From Pleomorphomonas sp. (GTDB lineage Bacteria > Pseudomonadota > Alphaproteobacteria > Rhizobiales > Pleomorphomonadaceae), in assembly GCA_029976075.1 (NCBI GenBank), contig JARKNW010000083.1:1-39416 (forward strand): a stretch of DNA of 39,416 nt, in the 5' to 3' direction. A model generated the notes under the pieces. It worked only from the letters and a program-made list of their open reading frames with translations, did no database searches and was not told where the DNA came from. Every line of letters begins with the position of its first letter. The first letter of the stretch is position 1. Shown here one piece after another: positions 16,591-24,766 of the stretch. Both the position numbers and the translations under genes were made by a program.

Positions 16591-17361
16591 TCAGTCTCGG
16601 AGATCGGCAAGGTAGGTATTTTCAGCGCGCGAGCGGGCATAAGCCTCGGGCTCTATCCGCGCGAAGACCAGCGCCTCTCCTCGATCCCTGGAAGCGGCAA
16701 GAATGGTGCCGTCAGGCGCGGCAATGCGAGTGAGTCCGGCATAGGCAAAGTCGCCATCGCGGCCGCAGTTGTCGACATAGGCGACGAATACCTGATTTTC
16801 GAAGGCACGCACGGCAATCATGTGAGCGGCGATGAAATCGGCCGATGCGCCTATCGGCAGGGCGGTCGGCACCACCACTGCGTCCACGCCAGCCTTGGCC
16901 AGACGACGAACATTTTCCGGGAATTCCACATCGTAACAGATCAGAAGTCCGAGGGTCAGACCACCCTGGCGGACGACGACTGCCGAAGGTGAGGCGGCGC
17001 GGAACCAATGCCTCTCGTAGGGACCATAGAGATGGCTCTTGCGATAGACTGCCCGGCTGTCGCCGCCGACCCAAAGAGCGCTGTTGTAGACCGCGTCACC
17101 GTCGCGCTCGGCAAAGCCGGCGACAATGCCCAGGGAGTGTCGGCCAGCAACTGCCGCGACCCTGTCAGCGAGCGGCCCATCGGCGGGCTCCGCCAGAAGC
17201 GGCAGATCGGGACCAGCCCCGTAACCGACGAGGCAGAGTTCAGGCGTTACCAGGATTCCGGCGCCATTCGCCGCCGCTTCGGCGGCAGCGCGGTCCAAAC
17301 GATCGAGATTGGCGGCAACGTCTGATGGACTTGACTGCATCTGCAGGGCGGCGAGAAGCAT
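16591..17361 (-). CDS. Carbon-nitrogen hydrolase (nitrilase superfamily)
   Basis: A 256-residue cytosolic hydrolase of the nitrilase fold, which cleaves non-peptide C-N bonds such as amides, carbamoyl groups or nitriles. The Glu-Lys-Cys triad is visible: E41 in LVTPELCLVGY, K108 in VYRKSHLYG and C142 in LLICYDVEFPE. DVEFPE and small size suggest an amidase rather than a true nitrilase. I chose the ATG at 17361, because GGAG lies six bases upstream, although an ATG at 17373 would add four residues. It is divergent from a FAD amine/amino-acid oxidase across a 195-base gap holding a palindrome, so both may work on one nitrogen compound, for example an oxidised amine and its amide. The substrate is not identifiable. 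Confidence 0.87.
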   Translation of the reverse strand: MLLAALQMQSSPSDVAANLDRLDRAAAEAAANGAGILVTPELCLVGYGAGPDLPLLAEPADGPLADRVAAVAGRHSLGIVAGFAERDGDAVYNSALWVGGDSRAVYRKSHLYGPYERHWFRAASPSAVVVRQGGLTLGLLICYDVEFPENVRRLAKAGVDAVVVPTALPIGASADFIAAHMIAVRAFENQVFVAYVDNCGRDGDFAYAGLTRIAAPDGTILAASRDRGEALVFARIEPEAYARSRAENTYLADLRD

Positions 17362-17426
17362 CGAGAGCTCCATAAAAATAGATTGTCCAAGGCATACAAG
17401 TCGCGCCAGCCTCACTCAAGCGGCGG

Positions 17427-17441
17427 TTATCGCTGCGATAA
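17427..17441. promoter_or_regulatory. Palindrome between divergent hydrolase and oxidase genes
   Basis: TTATCG and CGATAA flank CTG, a perfect 6-3-6 inverted repeat. It lies in the 195-base divergent gap, 66 bases before the hydrolase start and about 115 before the oxidase start. That is a suitable place for an operator acting on both promoters. No regulator gene lies next to it. Confidence 0.4.
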
Positions 17442-17556
17442 ATGCCCGCTTTATAGGCGACCTTCGGAGGCTGCCGGACTGGATCGGTCGAGGTTTTGGC
17501 TTAAAACAGTAGCAACGCGCCGGTAAGGGCCGACGCCATCCGGGAGGTTTTCTGAA

Positions 17557-18885
17557 ATGGGTCCGCAGGTCGATCCCGTTCCGTCCGACATTGACGTGCC
17601 GAACGAAGCCGACGTCGTCATCATCGGCGGGGGAATCATAGGCACCAGCTCGGCGCTTTATCTGGCTGAACGGGGCCTCAAGGTTGTTTTGCTTGAAAAA
17701 GGCCACGTCGCCGGCGAGCAATCGAGCCGCAACTGGGGTTGGGTCCGGCAGGCTGACCGCGATCCGCGCGAGTTCGACCTTATCCGCGAGGCGATGCGCC
17801 TGTGGCGAGAGATGGGCGCCCATGGCGTCGGTGACACCGGATTTCGCGAGACCGGCATATTCTTCGCTGCTCGCAAGGCAAGGGAAGTCGATGGCTACCG
17901 CGCTTGGGTGAAGGCAGCCGCCGAGCACGGCATCGGCGCGGAAGTGATCGAGGGCGATGCGGTTCGGGCCGTCATGAAGGACGACCTCTCGCCGCCGCCG
18001 GCCGGCCTCTGGTGCCCGAGCGATGGTCGCGCAGAGCCGCAAAAAGCGGCTCCGGCCATCGCGCTTGCCGCTCGCGCCAAAGGGGCCGTCATTCTGAATG
18101 ACTGCGCGGCACGTGGCGTCGAATCGGCCTGTGGAGAGATTGTCTCGGTGGTCACCGAGCGAGGCGTCATCAAGACGAAACGCGTGGTTCTCGCCGCCGG
18201 CGCCTGGTCGCGTCGTTTCCTGAAGGATCTCGGCATCACCTTGCCGCAACTCAAGATGCGCTCGACCGTATCCCGGACCAACCCGGTGTCGGGCGGCCCG
18301 GACGCTGGCATCTGGGATGACGTCATCGGCATTCGCAAGCGCGCCGATGGCGGCCTCACGGTGGCAAATGGCGTTGCCAATGTCGCCGACCTCACCCCGG
18401 ATCATGTTCGCTTTACCCTGGATTTCATGCCGGCGCTGATGGCCGATTGGCAGCACGTATCGCTGTCCTTCGGTTCGCGGTTCTTCCGCGAAATCGACGA
18501 CTGGCCGACAAGGCCGCTCGACAAGATGTCGCCCTATGAGAAGACGCGCGTGCTCGATCCGAAGCCCGACGTTCGCTTCCTGCGGCGCACCATGACCGAG
18601 CTGAAGAAGCGCTTCCCGTCCTTCAAGGACACGCGCATCGTTCAGGCCTGGGCGGGCTTCATCGACGTAACGCCAGATGTCGTTCCCGTGATCTCGGAAG
18701 TGGATGGTTTTTCCGGGCTCATTGTTGCCACCGGCTTCTCCGGTCATGGCTTCGGTATCGGTCCGGGGGCTGGCTGGTTGGTTGCCGATCTGGTTACGGG
18801 AAAGACGCCCTTTGTCGACCCGCGGCATTTCCGCCTGTCGCGTTTTTCCGATGGATCGAAGCCGAAACCGGCTTCGCGTCTCTAG
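17557..18885 (+). CDS. FAD-dependent oxidoreductase, DAO family (amine or D-amino acid oxidising)
   Basis: A 442-residue flavoprotein of the glycine/D-amino-acid oxidase family. It starts with the dinucleotide-binding motif VVIIGGGIIGTSSALYLAERG, followed by the FAD segment VVLLEKGHVAGEQSSRNWGWVRQADRDP. The C-terminal part has the family's VQAWAGFIDVTPDVVPVIS and GLIVATGFSGHGFGIGPGAG, which close the flavin site. The SSRNWGWVRQ stretch is typical of a subgroup found with polyamine, opine or amino acid catabolism. GGGAGG lies about eight bases before the ATG. It is divergent from a nitrilase-family hydrolase. The substrate, and whether oxygen or a quinone takes the electrons, cannot be told. 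It converges on hemW with only ten bases between stops. Confidence 0.88.
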   Translation: MGPQVDPVPSDIDVPNEADVVIIGGGIIGTSSALYLAERGLKVVLLEKGHVAGEQSSRNWGWVRQADRDPREFDLIREAMRLWREMGAHGVGDTGFRETGIFFAARKAREVDGYRAWVKAAAEHGIGAEVIEGDAVRAVMKDDLSPPPAGLWCPSDGRAEPQKAAPAIALAARAKGAVILNDCAARGVESACGEIVSVVTERGVIKTKRVVLAAGAWSRRFLKDLGITLPQLKMRSTVSRTNPVSGGPDAGIWDDVIGIRKRADGGLTVANGVANVADLTPDHVRFTLDFMPALMADWQHVSLSFGSRFFREIDDWPTRPLDKMSPYEKTRVLDPKPDVRFLRRTMTELKKRFPSFKDTRIVQAWAGFIDVTPDVVPVISEVDGFSGLIVATGFSGHGFGIGPGAGWLVADLVTGKTPFVDPRHFRLSRFSDGSKPKPASRL

Positions 18886-18895
18886 TCAGGCAAAG

Positions 18896-20098
18896 TCAGG
18901 CGGCGAGGTCGGCGACCACGGCGTCCAATACGAAGGCACCGGCCGGCGTGGTGCGGATGCGGCCATCCGGCAGCACCTCCACCATGCCGTGAGCGACGAG
19001 ATCGGAAATCCGCGCCGGGTCGAAACGCCGGCCGGACAAACGCTCGTAACGCGATGCGTCGATGCCTTCGACGAGGCGCAGGCCCATCAGCAGCATTTCA
19101 TCGCCGGCCGTCTCGCCGAAGATTTCCTCGGTCTCGATCACGCCATTGCCGATCTCGGCCACACGCCGCATCCAGGCTTCCGGATTGCGTTCGGCGATCG
19201 TGGCAAGGCGGCCGCAGTCGTCTCCGTTGACAATGCGCCCGTGGGCACCGGGGCCAAGACCGATATATTCGCCATAGCGCCAATAGAGGAGGTTGTGACG
19301 GCTCTCTCCGCCGGGCGCGGCGTGATTGGAAATCTCGTAGGCAGGCAAACCCGATGCGCCGGCAATAGCTTGCGTCAGCTCGTAGAGGTCGGCCGCAGCG
19401 TCGGCATCCGGAACGACAAGCTTGCCGGCGGCATAGAGCTTCTCGAAGGCGGTGTCCGGCTCGATTGTCAGCTGATAGAGCGACAGATGATCGGCGGCAA
19501 AGCCGATGGCCCTCCTGAGTTCGGCTTCCCAGGCTTCCAGGCTCTGGTCCGGTCGGGCATAGATGAGGTCGAAAGAGAGGCGCGGAAATGTTTCGCGCGC
19601 CAGTTCAAGCGCGCGGAGCGCTTCATCGGCATTATGTAGCCGTCCGAGAAACTTGAGATCGGCGTCGTTCAGTGCCTGAACGCCGAGCGACAGACGATTG
19701 ACGCCGGCTGCCCGGTAGCCACGAAAGCGATCGGCTTCCACCGACGAGGGATTGGCTTCCAGAGTGATTTCGGCAGTGCCGGATATCTGCCAGTGATGCC
19801 CGATCAGTTCCAGAAGACGGCCAACGCTCTCGGGCTTCATCAGTGATGGCGTGCCGCCACCGAGAAACACCGAGGTCACCGTCCGGCCTGGAGTCAGGCG
19901 GGCATGGGCGGCAATCTCCCGCTCCATGGCTGAAAGGTACCCAGCCTCGTCGATGCCCTTCGGCCGGACGTGGCTGTTGAAGTCGCAATAGGGACACTTG
20001 CGGGCGCAAAACGGCCAGTGGATGTACACGCCGAAACCGATGTCCGGCGTCCCCTCAGCCGTTGCTTCCACGCCCGAAAGAAGATCCCGTTCGCTCAT
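18896..20098 (-). CDS. hemW: HemW, radical SAM heme chaperone (formerly coproporphyrinogen oxidase-like)
   Basis: A radical SAM protein that binds heme and supplies it to respiratory proteins; older annotation calls it oxygen-independent coproporphyrinogen III oxidase. The [4Fe-4S] motif is C31-x3-C35-x2-C38 in FCARKCPYCDF. GGGTPSL, the EANPSS segment and the C-terminal HemN-type winged domain (ISDLVAHGMVEVLPDGRIRTT) follow. The extra N-terminal region of true HemN is absent, which supports HemW. I chose the ATG at 20098, four bases after the rdgB stop, with GGTGAG just before it; an in-frame ATG at 20110 overlapping rdgB is possible. Order rph-rdgB-hemW on one strand is common in alphaproteobacteria, suggesting one operon. 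Confidence 0.93.
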   Translation of the reverse strand: MSERDLLSGVEATAEGTPDIGFGVYIHWPFCARKCPYCDFNSHVRPKGIDEAGYLSAMEREIAAHARLTPGRTVTSVFLGGGTPSLMKPESVGRLLELIGHHWQISGTAEITLEANPSSVEADRFRGYRAAGVNRLSLGVQALNDADLKFLGRLHNADEALRALELARETFPRLSFDLIYARPDQSLEAWEAELRRAIGFAADHLSLYQLTIEPDTAFEKLYAAGKLVVPDADAAADLYELTQAIAGASGLPAYEISNHAAPGGESRHNLLYWRYGEYIGLGPGAHGRIVNGDDCGRLATIAERNPEAWMRRVAEIGNGVIETEEIFGETAGDEMLLMGLRLVEGIDASRYERLSGRRFDPARISDLVAHGMVEVLPDGRIRTTPAGAFVLDAVVADLAA

Positions 20099-20102
20099 CA
20101 AC

Positions 20103-20768
20103 TCACCCATGCGGACCGAAGCCGATCGGGAATGCACCCTCGACAAGCAGCTTCAAGGATCGGGAACGGTGCGACAGCGGACCCGGAGGCGCCCAGATCG
20201 AGCCATGCTTTTCCGCTTCGGTCATTTCGCCGAAGGTCTTGTTCTCTCCGTCTGGCATGAAGACGGGGTCGTAACCGTGGCCAAAATCACCCGAGCGCGG
20301 TGGCCAGACCAACGTACCGTCCCGTTTGCCTAGATATTCCTGGGTATGCCCATCCGGCCAGGCAAGGCAAAGGAGCGATACGAAGGTTGCCCGCCGCTTG
20401 TCCGGCGTCGTGGCGCCGGCCTTGTAGAGCTCTTCCTCGACAAGGCGCATGGCCATCGACCAGTCTCGATTGGGCCCCGCCCAATCGGCGGTGTAGACCC
20501 CGGGGCGACCGTCGAGTGCCTCGACGCAAAGGCCGGAATCGTCGGCGAGCGCCACCTCGCCGGCTGCGCGCGCGGCGGCCAGCGCCTTGATGCGAGCATT
20601 GTCGACGAAGGTCTTCCCGTCTTCGACAGGCACGGGCAAACCAAGGTCACCAGCCGAGACGAGCTCGATGGAAAGGCCGCCCAGCAGGAAATAGAACTCC
20701 CGGAGCTTGCCGTTGTTGTGAGTGGCAACAATCAGGCGCTTGCCGTCGATGCGGCGCTGTTCGGTCAT
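20103..20768 (-). CDS. rdgB: RdgB, XTP/dITP pyrophosphatase
   Basis: This house-cleaning enzyme hydrolyses non-canonical purine triphosphates (XTP, dITP) to monophosphates, keeping them out of DNA and RNA. The 221-residue product has the Ham1/RdgB hallmarks: LIVATHNNGKLREF at the N-terminus, ALADDSGLCVEALDGRPGVY with the metal-binding acidic pair, GKRDGTLVWPP, FGHGYDPVFMPDG and the terminal LSHRSRSLKLL. The ATG at 20768 lies 11 bases after the rph stop. The same frame stays open far upstream through rph, but that part is out of register with rph and not protein-like. Confidence 0.95.
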   Translation of the reverse strand: MTEQRRIDGKRLIVATHNNGKLREFYFLLGGLSIELVSAGDLGLPVPVEDGKTFVDNARIKALAAARAAGEVALADDSGLCVEALDGRPGVYTADWAGPNRDWSMAMRLVEEELYKAGATTPDKRRATFVSLLCLAWPDGHTQEYLGKRDGTLVWPPRSGDFGHGYDPVFMPDGENKTFGEMTEAEKHGSIWAPPGPLSHRSRSLKLLVEGAFPIGFGPHG

Positions 20769-20779
20769 GTCCGGCCCTT

Positions 20780-21502
20780 TCAGGATGCGATTGCCGCCTT
20801 CTGCAACTCGATCAGCTTGGCGATGCCGCCCTTGGCAAGGTTGAGCAGCTGCTGCAATTCGGCTTCCGAGAAGGGCGCGCCTTCGGCGGTGCCCTGGATC
20901 TCGACGAGGCCGCCGGAGCCGGTGATCACGAAGTTGGCGTCGGTCTCGGCCGACGAATCCTCGACATAGTCGAGATCGAGCACCGGTACGCCGTCCGAGA
21001 TGCCGCAGGAGATGGCGGCAACGTGGTCGCGCAGAACCTTGGCGTTGGCGGGGACAAGATTGCGCCGGCGCATCCATTCGATGGCGTCGTAGAGCGCCAC
21101 GAAAGCGCCGGTGATCGAAGCCGTACGGGTGCCGCCATCGGCTTGGATGACGTCGCAGTCGATGACGATCTGCCGCTCGCCGAGGGCGATCAGGTCGACG
21201 ACGGCCCGCAGCGAGCGACCGATCAGTCGCTGGATTTCCTGGGTGCGGCCCGATTGCTTGCCGGCCGCCGCCTCGCGCTTCATCCGCTCGCCGGTAGCGC
21301 GCGGCAGCATGCCATACTCGGCGGTTACCCAGCCCTTGCCGCCGCCCCTCAGCCACGGTGGTACCTTCTCGTCCACCGAGGCGGTGACGAGCACGTGGGT
21401 GTCGCCGAATTTCACGAGGCAGGAGCCTTCGGCGTGACGCGACACGCCACGCTCAAGGCTGACGGGACGCAACTCGTCGGGGGCACGACGGGACGGACGC
21501 AT
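20780..21502 (-). CDS. rph: RNase PH, 3'-to-5' phosphorolytic exoribonuclease
   Basis: RNase PH trims tRNA and rRNA 3' ends using phosphate. The 240 residues show the family start [19 protein letters not shown], the RNA-contact region [39 protein letters not shown] with its conserved arginines, [17 protein letters not shown], and the phosphate-site segment [26 protein letters not shown]. The C-terminus [17 protein letters not shown] is complete, so the enzyme should be active. The ATG at 21502 opens the rph-rdgB-hemW operon. Confidence 0.97.
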   Translation of the reverse strand: MRPSRRAPDELRPVSLERGVSRHAEGSCLVKFGDTHVLVTASVDEKVPPWLRGGGKGWVTAEYGMLPRATGERMKREAAAGKQSGRTQEIQRLIGRSLRAVVDLIALGERQIVIDCDVIQADGGTRTASITGAFVALYDAIEWMRRRNLVPANAKVLRDHVAAISCGISDGVPVLDLDYVEDSSAETDANFVITGSGGLVEIQGTAEGAPFSEAELQQLLNLAKGGIAKLIELQKAAIAS

Positions 21503-21637
21503 GGTTTCTCCAAAAGACTAGATGCGGAGCGAGAAGCTCGGCAAGGGTGGCGCCCTTGTAGCCCTGTCAGGGAAGCCCCGTAAAGGGCGGCGATCGATGA
21601 ACGGGCGGAAAGCGGCGCTTCATTCCGATCGAGGGGC

Positions 21638-22771
21638 GTGTATAAGGAGCCGACAACCCTTTCCGCCGGACAATCTGCCTTGGCCAAGCCGCCCTTTCCC
21701 GCAAAGCCCGCCCATCATGCTGGCCGCCCTTCCCCCCGCAAGCCCGAAAGACCGGCGGATGCGGCGAAGGAAGCGTCCCGGCCAGAGGCACGCGGCCCTG
21801 CCCGCCCATCCGGCGCGTCCGCGCTCAAGCGTCCCATGCCAGCCATTCTCGGCCCTCGTGCCATCAGCGAGGAAGTTGGATCCTTGCTGGTTACCGAAGG
21901 ATGGCAGGATTACCGCCTGCTCGACATGGGAGAGGGCGAAAAGCTGGAGCGCTACGGTGCGCTGACGGTCATTCGCCCGGAGCCGCAGGCCATGGGGCCG
22001 CGCCGCCTCTCGCCATCGGTATGGGCCGCCGCCGGCGCCGCCTTCACCGGCGATGTCGAGGAGGATGGACCCGGGCGGTGGCGAACGGAGCCGGGCATCG
22101 GCAACTCCTGGGAAATGCGGGTGATGGACCTGCCGGTCGTCTGCCAGCTGACCTCCTTTCGCCATGTCGGAATCTTCGCCGAACAGATCGCTCACTGGAC
22201 CTGGATGGCCGAGCATCTCAAGGCCCATCGCGGATCGGAGCGACCGAAGCTTCTCAATCTCTTCGGCTATACGGGGATCGCCTCGTTGATTGCCGCTCAG
22301 GCAGGCGCCGAGGTGACGCACGTCGATGCGTCCAAGAAGTCCGTGGCCTGGGGGCGTGAAAACCAGGCGCTTGCCGGCCTCGACGCGGCGCCCATCCGCT
22401 GGATCGTCGACGATGCGGTCAAGTTTGCCGAACGCGAAGTCCGGCGTGGCAAGCGCTATGATGGCATCCTGCTCGACCCACCGCGTTTCGGCCGAGGTCC
22501 GGACGGCGAGGTTTGGTCGCTGGAGGCCGACCTCCCCCATCTTCTCGACCTGACGCGCCAGATTCTTGCGCCCGGACCGTCATTTGCCGTTCTGACAGCC
22601 TACGCGATCCGGGCGTCTTTCCTGTCCATACACGAGATCACCGCCGATCTTCTGGGTCACCGCGCCGGCAGCATTTCGTCTGGCGAACTGGCCGTGCGCG
22701 AAACCGGCGATCCGTCGCGACCGGGCCGGCTGCTGGCCACCTCGATGTTTTCACGTTTTCTCGGAGTTTGA
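21638..22771 (+). CDS. Class I SAM-dependent rRNA methyltransferase (RlmI/RlmK-like)
   Basis: A 377-residue enzyme whose C-terminal half (about residues 190-377) is a Rossmann-type methyltransferase. It has SAM motif I LLNLFGYTGIASLIAAQAGA, the acidic VTHVDASKK strand and the catalytic YDGILLDPPRFGRGP, which resembles the DPP motif of RlmI-type cytosine-5 RNA methyltransferases. No PUA domain is present. Residues 1-65 are rich in Lys, Pro, Ala and Arg and probably disordered. The start is uncertain: I took GTG at 21638, preceded by GAGGGG, while an ATG at 21836 would begin directly at the folded part. Target base unknown. It is three bases ahead of a SpoU-type RNA methyltransferase, so the two form an RNA-modification pair. 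Confidence 0.85.
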   Translation: MYKEPTTLSAGQSALAKPPFPAKPAHHAGRPSPRKPERPADAAKEASRPEARGPARPSGASALKRPMPAILGPRAISEEVGSLLVTEGWQDYRLLDMGEGEKLERYGALTVIRPEPQAMGPRRLSPSVWAAAGAAFTGDVEEDGPGRWRTEPGIGNSWEMRVMDLPVVCQLTSFRHVGIFAEQIAHWTWMAEHLKAHRGSERPKLLNLFGYTGIASLIAAQAGAEVTHVDASKKSVAWGRENQALAGLDAAPIRWIVDDAVKFAEREVRRGKRYDGILLDPPRFGRGPDGEVWSLEADLPHLLDLTRQILAPGPSFAVLTAYAIRASFLSIHEITADLLGHRAGSISSGELAVRETGDPSRPGRLLATSMFSRFLGV

Positions 22772-22774
22772 TAA

Positions 22775-23602
22775 ATGGCCGATAGGGAAAGGGCGCCCGG
22801 CGCCGTTCGGCAGATCACTTCGCTCACCAATCCGCTCGTCAAGGATATCCGCGCGCTCGCCATGAAGAAGGCGCGCGAGGAGACGGGCCGCTTCATTGGC
22901 GAGGGCCTGAAGCTCGTCACCGATGCGCTGGAAGAGAACTGGCCGATCGCCGCCATTGCCTATGCACCGGCGGTGCGTGATCAGCCTCATGTCGCCAAGG
23001 CTGCCGCAGCCGTCAGGGCGCGCGGCGGCGATGTGCTGGAAATGTCCGAGGCCGTGCTCGCCAAGATCACCCATCGCGACAATCCGCAGATGGTGGTCGG
23101 TGTGTTCGGCCAGAGGCTGAAGCCGCTTGCCGAGGTCAAGGTGGGTGAGGGCGAGGTTTGGGTGGCGCTTGAACAGGTGCGTGATCCCGGCAACCTCGGC
23201 ACCATCATTCGCACCGTCGATTCAGTGGGCGCCAAGGGGGTAATCTTGGTCGGCGAAACCTGCGATCCCTTCTCCTTCGAGACGGTGCGCGCCACCATGG
23301 GGTCGCTGTTCCATGTGCCACTGGCAAAGGCTGGCAGAGATGCTTTCCTCGTCTGGGCCAAGGGGGCGGGTGTTCGTTTGGTTGGGACCCATCTCAAGGC
23401 GACCCACGACTACCGCAAGGTGGAAAGCCGCGCGCCGACAGTGCTGGTGATGGGCAACGAGCAGGCCGGCATGACCGAGGAAATGACCGCTGCCTGCGAC
23501 GTCCGAGTCAAAATCCCGATGGCAGGTCAAGCGGACAGCCTCAATCTGGCGGTGGCGACCGGCGTCATGCTCTATGAACTGCGGCGCGGCCAGCTAAGCT
23601 AG
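22775..23602 (+). CDS. TrmH/SpoU family RNA methyltransferase
   Basis: A 275-residue enzyme of the SPOUT class, which methylates ribose 2'-OH groups in tRNA or rRNA. An N-terminal substrate-binding region (residues 10-100, ITSLTNPLVKDIRALAMKKAR...TGRFIGEG) precedes the knotted catalytic domain with all three motifs: VRDPGNLGTIIRTVDSVGA (motif 1), VLVMGNEQAGM (motif 2) and IPMAGQADSLNLAVATGVMLYE (motif 3). It starts three bases after the preceding methyltransferase, with GGAG in the end of that gene. Its last nine bases overlap the end of the convergent GNAT gene. RlmB-like and TrmH-like members cannot be told apart here. Confidence 0.92.
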   Translation: MADRERAPGAVRQITSLTNPLVKDIRALAMKKAREETGRFIGEGLKLVTDALEENWPIAAIAYAPAVRDQPHVAKAAAAVRARGGDVLEMSEAVLAKITHRDNPQMVVGVFGQRLKPLAEVKVGEGEVWVALEQVRDPGNLGTIIRTVDSVGAKGVILVGETCDPFSFETVRATMGSLFHVPLAKAGRDAFLVWAKGAGVRLVGTHLKATHDYRKVESRAPTVLVMGNEQAGMTEEMTAACDVRVKIPMAGQADSLNLAVATGVMLYELRRGQLS

Positions 23603-24112
23603 CTCCTTGTAATAATAGAGCGTGCCGGTGTAGCCGCCATGCGGCTTCAGCGCGTAGTTGGGAATCTCGCCGGCGAGGCGGAAACCGCAGCGCTCGTAAA
23701 GCGGTCCGGCGCCACCATCGCTTGCCGTGTCGAGCACGATCAGCGTCCGCCCCTTGGCGCGGGCAACCTGCTCGGCCGCGCGGATCAGCGCGGTGGCGAT
23801 ACCCTGGCCTCGGTGGCTCGGCCGCGTCATCATCTTGGCGAACTCGGCACGATGCGGCTGGTTGGGCGGACAGTCGAGCAGCAGGGTTAGCGTGCCGACC
23901 AATGTCTCTCCTTCGAATGCGCCAAGCACGACGCGCGAGCCTCCGTCGGCCGCGGCGAGCGATCCACGCCAGAATGTGCGGGCATCGTCCAATGCGAACG
24001 GGTGCATGAAACTGACCGAGCCGCCGCCGGCCACGGTCTCGACTATCAGCGCGGCGAGGGCATCAACGGTAGCGGCATTCGAGCCAAGCGGATGAATGGT
24101 GATGTCCAGCAT
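23594..24112 (-). CDS. GNAT family N-acetyltransferase
   Basis: A 172-residue acetyl-CoA-dependent acetyltransferase. The GNAT fold is seen as VVLGAFEGETLVGTLTLLLD (strands 2-4), the acetyl-CoA loop MTRPSHRGQGIATALIRAAEQVARAKG (motif A with R/Q-x-x-G-x-A) and the C-terminal LIVLDTASDGGAGPLYERCGFRLAG. AAGGAG lies six bases before the ATG at 24112. The start is one base after the stop of the XRE-cupin regulator, so the two are co-transcribed, and the regulator probably controls this enzyme. The substrate is unknown; small amines or antibiotics are usual for such regulator-linked GNATs. Its stop codon overlaps that of the convergent RNA methyltransferase. Confidence 0.88.
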   Translation of the reverse strand: MLDITIHPLGSNAATVDALAALIVETVAGGGSVSFMHPFALDDARTFWRGSLAAADGGSRVVLGAFEGETLVGTLTLLLDCPPNQPHRAEFAKMMTRPSHRGQGIATALIRAAEQVARAKGRTLIVLDTASDGGAGPLYERCGFRLAGEIPNYALKPHGGYTGTLYYYKELA

Positions 24113-24113
24113 G

Positions 24114-24680
24114 TCAGCTCCTTGCAAGTGCCACCACGTAGCGGGCTGGCGCGTCGCTTTCGTTTGAAATGGTCACGTCGGCCGGTGGTCCGAAGCCGAG
24201 ACAATCGCCTGCGGCGAGTAGATGACGACCGTCTGGATCGATGACGACGAGTTCGCCGGCGAGCAGCCAGACCACCTGCCGGATGAAGGCATAGGAGGCT
24301 GCCGGCAATACGGCGCTTTTCCCGGGCGGCATGGTGACCTCCACGATCTCCAGCGGGTGGTCGGGTCGAATGAAGACCTGACGTCTCAGATAGCCGGTAT
24401 CGGGGTCGCGCCATGTTGCTTGGTCGGAAACCCGGATCAAACGGTCGGCTCCCGCCTCGGCCCTGACCAGAAGGCTCGCCAGCGTCAGGTCGAAGGCGGC
24501 GGCAAGACGCACAAGAATGCCAGCGGTTGGCGATGCATCGCCGCGTTCGATCTTGGAAATGGTGGCCTTGCCCACGCCTGAGCGCGCCGCAAGGTCTGCC
24601 AGCGACCAGCCTCGCCCTTCCCGCTCGAGGCGGATGCGGGCGGCAAGCCGTGCACTGGTTTCGTCTTCAAAAGTAGCCAT
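24114..24680 (-). CDS. XRE-family regulator with C-terminal cupin domain
   Basis: A 188-residue transcription factor. Residues about 10-70 are an XRE HTH (RLAARIRLEREGRGWSLADLAARSGVGKATISKIERGD). Residues about 105-188 are a small cupin domain (PLEIVEVTMPPGKSAVLPAA...VVIDPDGRHLLAAGDCLGFGPPADV) that probably binds an effector. Such HTH-cupin proteins often repress neighbouring genes for amine, amino acid or detoxification functions. The likely regulon here is the GNAT gene one base downstream and the regulator itself. A perfect palindrome lies three bases before the start codon, overlapping the ribosome site region, which fits autoregulation. The MFS gene behind it has its own terminator in between. 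Confidence 0.9.
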   Translation of the reverse strand: MATFEDETSARLAARIRLEREGRGWSLADLAARSGVGKATISKIERGDASPTAGILVRLAAAFDLTLASLLVRAEAGADRLIRVSDQATWRDPDTGYLRRQVFIRPDHPLEIVEVTMPPGKSAVLPAASYAFIRQVVWLLAGELVVIDPDGRHLLAAGDCLGFGPPADVTISNESDAPARYVVALARS

Positions 24681-24683
24681 TCA

Positions 24684-24697
24684 TCTCTTTTAAGAGA
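24684..24697. promoter_or_regulatory. Palindromic candidate operator of the XRE-cupin gene
   Basis: TCTCTT and AAGAGA flank TT, an exact 6-2-6 inverted repeat ending three bases before the regulator start. The position would let a bound repressor block transcription elongation or ribosome access. The AAGAGA arm also supplies the purine-rich ribosome site, so coding constraint may explain part of the symmetry. Confidence 0.5.
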
Positions 24698-24713
24698 CGA
24701 AAGCATGAAACTC

Positions 24714-24743
24714 AACAAAAAACGGCCGCCCGAGGGCGACCGT
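24714..24743 (-). terminator. Rho-independent terminator of the MFS gene
   Basis: Read on the minus strand, ACGGTCGCCC (24743-24734) pairs with GGGCGGCCGT (24731-24722) over 10 bp with one G-U pair, and TTTTTT follows at once. It lies 23 bases past the MFS stop and ahead of the XRE-cupin gene, so it separates the two units on the same strand. Confidence 0.85.
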
Positions 24744-24766
24744 CCTAACATCGATTCCGATGTCGT

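Noticed and set aside
17416..18828. Long open frame (470 codons) on the minus strand opposite the FAD oxidase
   Set aside because: It is fully antisense to a clear flavoprotein gene, has no recognisable domain, and open antisense frames are common in GC-rich genes.
20769..21356. Apparent N-terminal extension of RdgB through rph in another frame
   Set aside because: The extension is out of register with the well-conserved RNase PH reading, and a good ATG for rdgB exists at 20768.
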